Assembly: GCF_027744825.2 (NCBI RefSeq)
Contig: NW_026527055.1
Coordinates: 2,170,001 to 2,234,000, forward strand
Source: Synchiropus splendidus
Lineage: Eukaryota; Chordata; Actinopteri; Syngnathiformes; Callionymidae
Length of the DNA stretch: 64,000 nt
Reading direction: 5' to 3'
Part shown: positions 61,801 to 64,000 of the stretch, in pieces
Layout: every line of letters begins with the position of its first letter
Numbering within the stretch: the stretch's first letter is position 1
Notes under the pieces: generated by a model
Database searches by the model: none
What the model saw: only the letters and a program-made list of their open reading frames with translations
Told to the model about the DNA's origin: nothing
Translations under genes and position numbers: made by a program

Positions 61801-63305
61801 TCAGAAGTGTTGTTCAAAAGTAATCAACATTTTTACCTTTGGCGATTTGGAAACCACCTTATCTCAGGCTGAAAACGCGTTTTCTGCATTGTGCCATAAC
61901 TTCTCAGGGAAGCTTCAGAACATGAAATGTTCACCTCCCACTATAGCAGAAAGGGTCTTTCTAGTAGTTGCACATCAAATCTAAGCTGTCTGAAGTGTTG
62001 TTCCAAAGTTATCAACATTTTTACGTTTGGCGTTCCGGAACCCACCTTATCTCAGGCTTAAAACGCGTTTTCTGCATTGTGCCATAACTTTGCAGGGAAG
62101 CTTTAGAACATGAAATTTTAACCTCCCACTATAGCAGAAAGGGTCCTTCTAGTAGTTGCACATCAAATCTAAGATGTCTGAAGTGTTTTTCGAAAGTTAT
62201 CAACATTTTTATGTGTGGCGTTCCGGAATCTACCTTATCTCAGGATGAAAATGCATTTTCTGCATTGTCCCATAACTTTCCAGGGAAGCTTCAGAACATG
62301 AAATTTTGACCTCCCACTATAGCAGAAAGGGTCTTTCTAGTAGTTGCACGTCAAATCTCAGCTGTCTGAAGTGTTTTTCGAACGTTATCAACATTTTTAT
62401 GTTTGGCGTTCCAGAATCGACCTTATCTCAGGCTGAAAACGCATTGTCTGCATTGTGACATAACTTTGCAGGGAAGCTTCCGAACATGAAATTTTAACCT
62501 CCCACTATAGCAGAAAGGGTCTTTCTAGTAGTTGCACATCAAATCTAAGCTGTCTGAAGTGTTGTTCCAAAGTTATCAACATTTTTATGTTTGGCGATGC
62601 GGAATCGATATTATCTCAGTCTGAAAACGCATTTTCTGCATTGTGCCATAACTTTGCAAGGAAGCTTCAGAACATCAAATTTTGACCTCCCACTATAGCA
62701 GAAAGGGTCTTTCTAGTAGTTGCACAGCAAATCTAAGCTGTCTGAAGTGTTTTTCGAAAGTTATCAACATTTTTTTGTTTGGCATTCCGGAATCGACCTT
62801 ATCTCAGGATGAAAATGCGTTGTCTGCATTGTGCCATAACTTTGCATGGAAGCTTCAGAACATGAAATTTTGACCTCCCACTATAGCAGAAAGGGTCTTT
62901 CTAGTAGTTGCACATCAAATCTAAGCTGTCTGAAGTGTTTTTCCAAAGTTATCAACATTTTTATGTTTGGCGTTCTGGAACCCACCTTATCACAAGCTGA
63001 AAACGCGTTTTCTGCATTGTGCCATAACTTTGCAGGGAAGCTTCAGCACATGAAATTTTCACGTCCCACGATACCAGAAAGGGTCTTTCTAGTAGTTGCA
63101 CATCAAATCTAAGCTGTCTGAAGTGTTTTTCGAAAGTTATGAACATTTTTATGTTTCGCGTTCCGTAATCGACCTTATCTGAGGATGAAAAATCGTTTTC
63201 TGCATTGTCCCATAACTTTCCATGGGAAGCTTCAGAACATGAAATTTTGACCTCCCACTATAGCAGAAAGGGTCTTTCTAGTAGTTGCACATTAAATCTA
63301 AGCTG
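61801..63305 (+). repeat. Higher-order repeat of 1505 bp (8 monomers), copy 1
   Basis: Marks GTAATCAACATTTTTACC, GGCTTAAAACGCG, TTATGTGTGGCG with AATCTACC, and CGTCAAATCTCAGC appear in order and recur from 63306 at an offset of 1505. Within it a 7-monomer shift (offset 1316) relates 61660-61770 to 62970-63080, so an extra monomer (about 63120-63305, holding a single-base insertion at CCATGGGAAGC) made the eight-monomer form. Confidence 0.8.
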
Positions 63306-64000
63306 TCAGAAGTGTTGTTCCAAAGTAATCAACATTTTTACCTTTGGCGATTTGCAAACCACCTTATCTCAGGCTGAAAACGCGTTTTCTGCATTGTGCC
63401 ATAACTTCTCAGGGAAGCTTCAGAACATGAAATGTTCACCTCCCACTATAGCAGAAAGGGTCTTTCTAGTAGTTGCACATCAAATCTAAGCTGTCTGAAG
63501 TGTTGTTCCAAAGTTATCAACATTTTTACGTTTGGCGTTCCGGAACCCACCTTATCTCAGGCTTAAAACGCGTTTTCTGCATTGTGCCATAACTTTGCAG
63601 GGAAGCTTCAGAACATGAAATTTTAACCTCCCACTATAGCAGAAAGGGTCCTTCTAGTAGTTGCACATCAAATCTAAGATGTCTGAGGTGTTTTTCGAAA
63701 GTTATCAACATTCTTATGTGTGGCGTTCCGGAATCTACCTTATCTCAGGATGAAAATGCATTTTCTGCATTGTCCCATAACTTTCCAGGGAAGCTTCAGA
63801 ACATGAAATTTTGACCTCCCACTATAGCAGAAAGGGTCTTTCTAGTAGTTGCACATCAAATCTCAGCTGTCTGAAGTGTTTTTCGAACCTTATCAACATT
63901 TTTATGTTTGGCGTTCCAGAATCGACCTTATCTCAGGCTGAAAACGCATTGTCTGCATTGTGACATAACTTTGCAAGGAAGCTTCCGAACATGAAATTTT
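63306..64000 (+). repeat. Higher-order repeat of 1505 bp, copy 2, cut by the window end
   Basis: This repeats 61801-62495 in order with few differences, for example TTTGCAAACC against TTTGGAAACC and ATTCTTATG against ATTTTTATG. It runs off the window, so the number of further copies is unknown. Confidence 0.8.

Larger units (their letters stand above)
18271..64000 (+). repeat. 188-bp satellite array, right arm
   Basis: The same 188-bp satellite resumes directly after the LINE, in the same orientation and in register with the left arm once the element and its target duplication are removed. It runs to the window end in about 243 copies. Large segmental repeats (units of 13-14 kb, plus 3.9-kb, 1.7-kb, 1.5-kb and 1.1-kb repeats) lie inside it. 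No second transposable element and no gene interrupts these 45.7 kb. Short open frames occur on both strands but start and stop with the monomer period and carry frequent indels and stops, so none is called as coding. Confidence 0.98.

Noticed and set aside
1..64000. CRISPR-like array of regular repeats
   Set aside because: The repeats are 188 bp, directly head to tail with no unique spacers, and the context is a eukaryotic LINE.

Overview
The window is one long tandem satellite array broken by a single retrotransposon. It is eukaryotic, and the inserted element (a Rex3-type RTE-clade LINE) points to a teleost fish; the species cannot be read from the sequence. I see no host protein-coding gene, no RNA gene and no bacterial feature.

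Layout: 1-15220 is satellite, 15221-18269 is the LINE copy, and 18271-64000 is satellite again. The satellite has a 188-bp monomer in one orientation throughout, about 320 copies (roughly 81 left of the LINE, 243 right of it). A near-consensus monomer lies at 6961-7148. Each monomer carries a 14-bp palindrome with an ACGCGT core, a TTCCGGAA palindrome, a GAAGCTTC palindrome, and a pair of 24-nt inverted arms around one shared axis that would let a + strand transcript fold as a long hairpin. Much of the variation between monomers consists of CpG transitions.

Above the monomer there is higher-order structure. On the left, a 16-monomer-scale repeat (1-3012 and 3013 onward), a clean 2255-bp tandem duplication (5085-7339 / 7340-9594) and a 731-bp cassette present four times. 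On the right, three tandem units: U1 23942-37281 (13340 bp), U2 37282-41220 (3939 bp, apparently lacking about 52 monomers from its middle) and U3 41221 to about 55455. U1 and U3 differ by insertions and deletions that are almost all whole monomers. The last 8.5 kb holds further repeats of about 3006 bp and 1505 bp. Several truncated monomers (153, 94, 169 and 181 bp) mark deletion events.

The LINE copy has a 5' untranslated region, an APE-type endonuclease region and a reverse transcriptase region in one frame, broken by one TAG at 16599-16601. Two further in-frame internal deletions are inferred from remembered family sequence. It is flanked by a 13-14 bp target-site duplication. The monomers on both sides match a continuous paralogous stretch at about 50.18-50.52 kb, which serves as an unoccupied version of the site. 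Insertion therefore followed the block duplication that links these regions.

The many short open frames in the satellite on both strands are products of monomer composition and its 188-bp (non-multiple of 3) length; I annotate none of them as genes.
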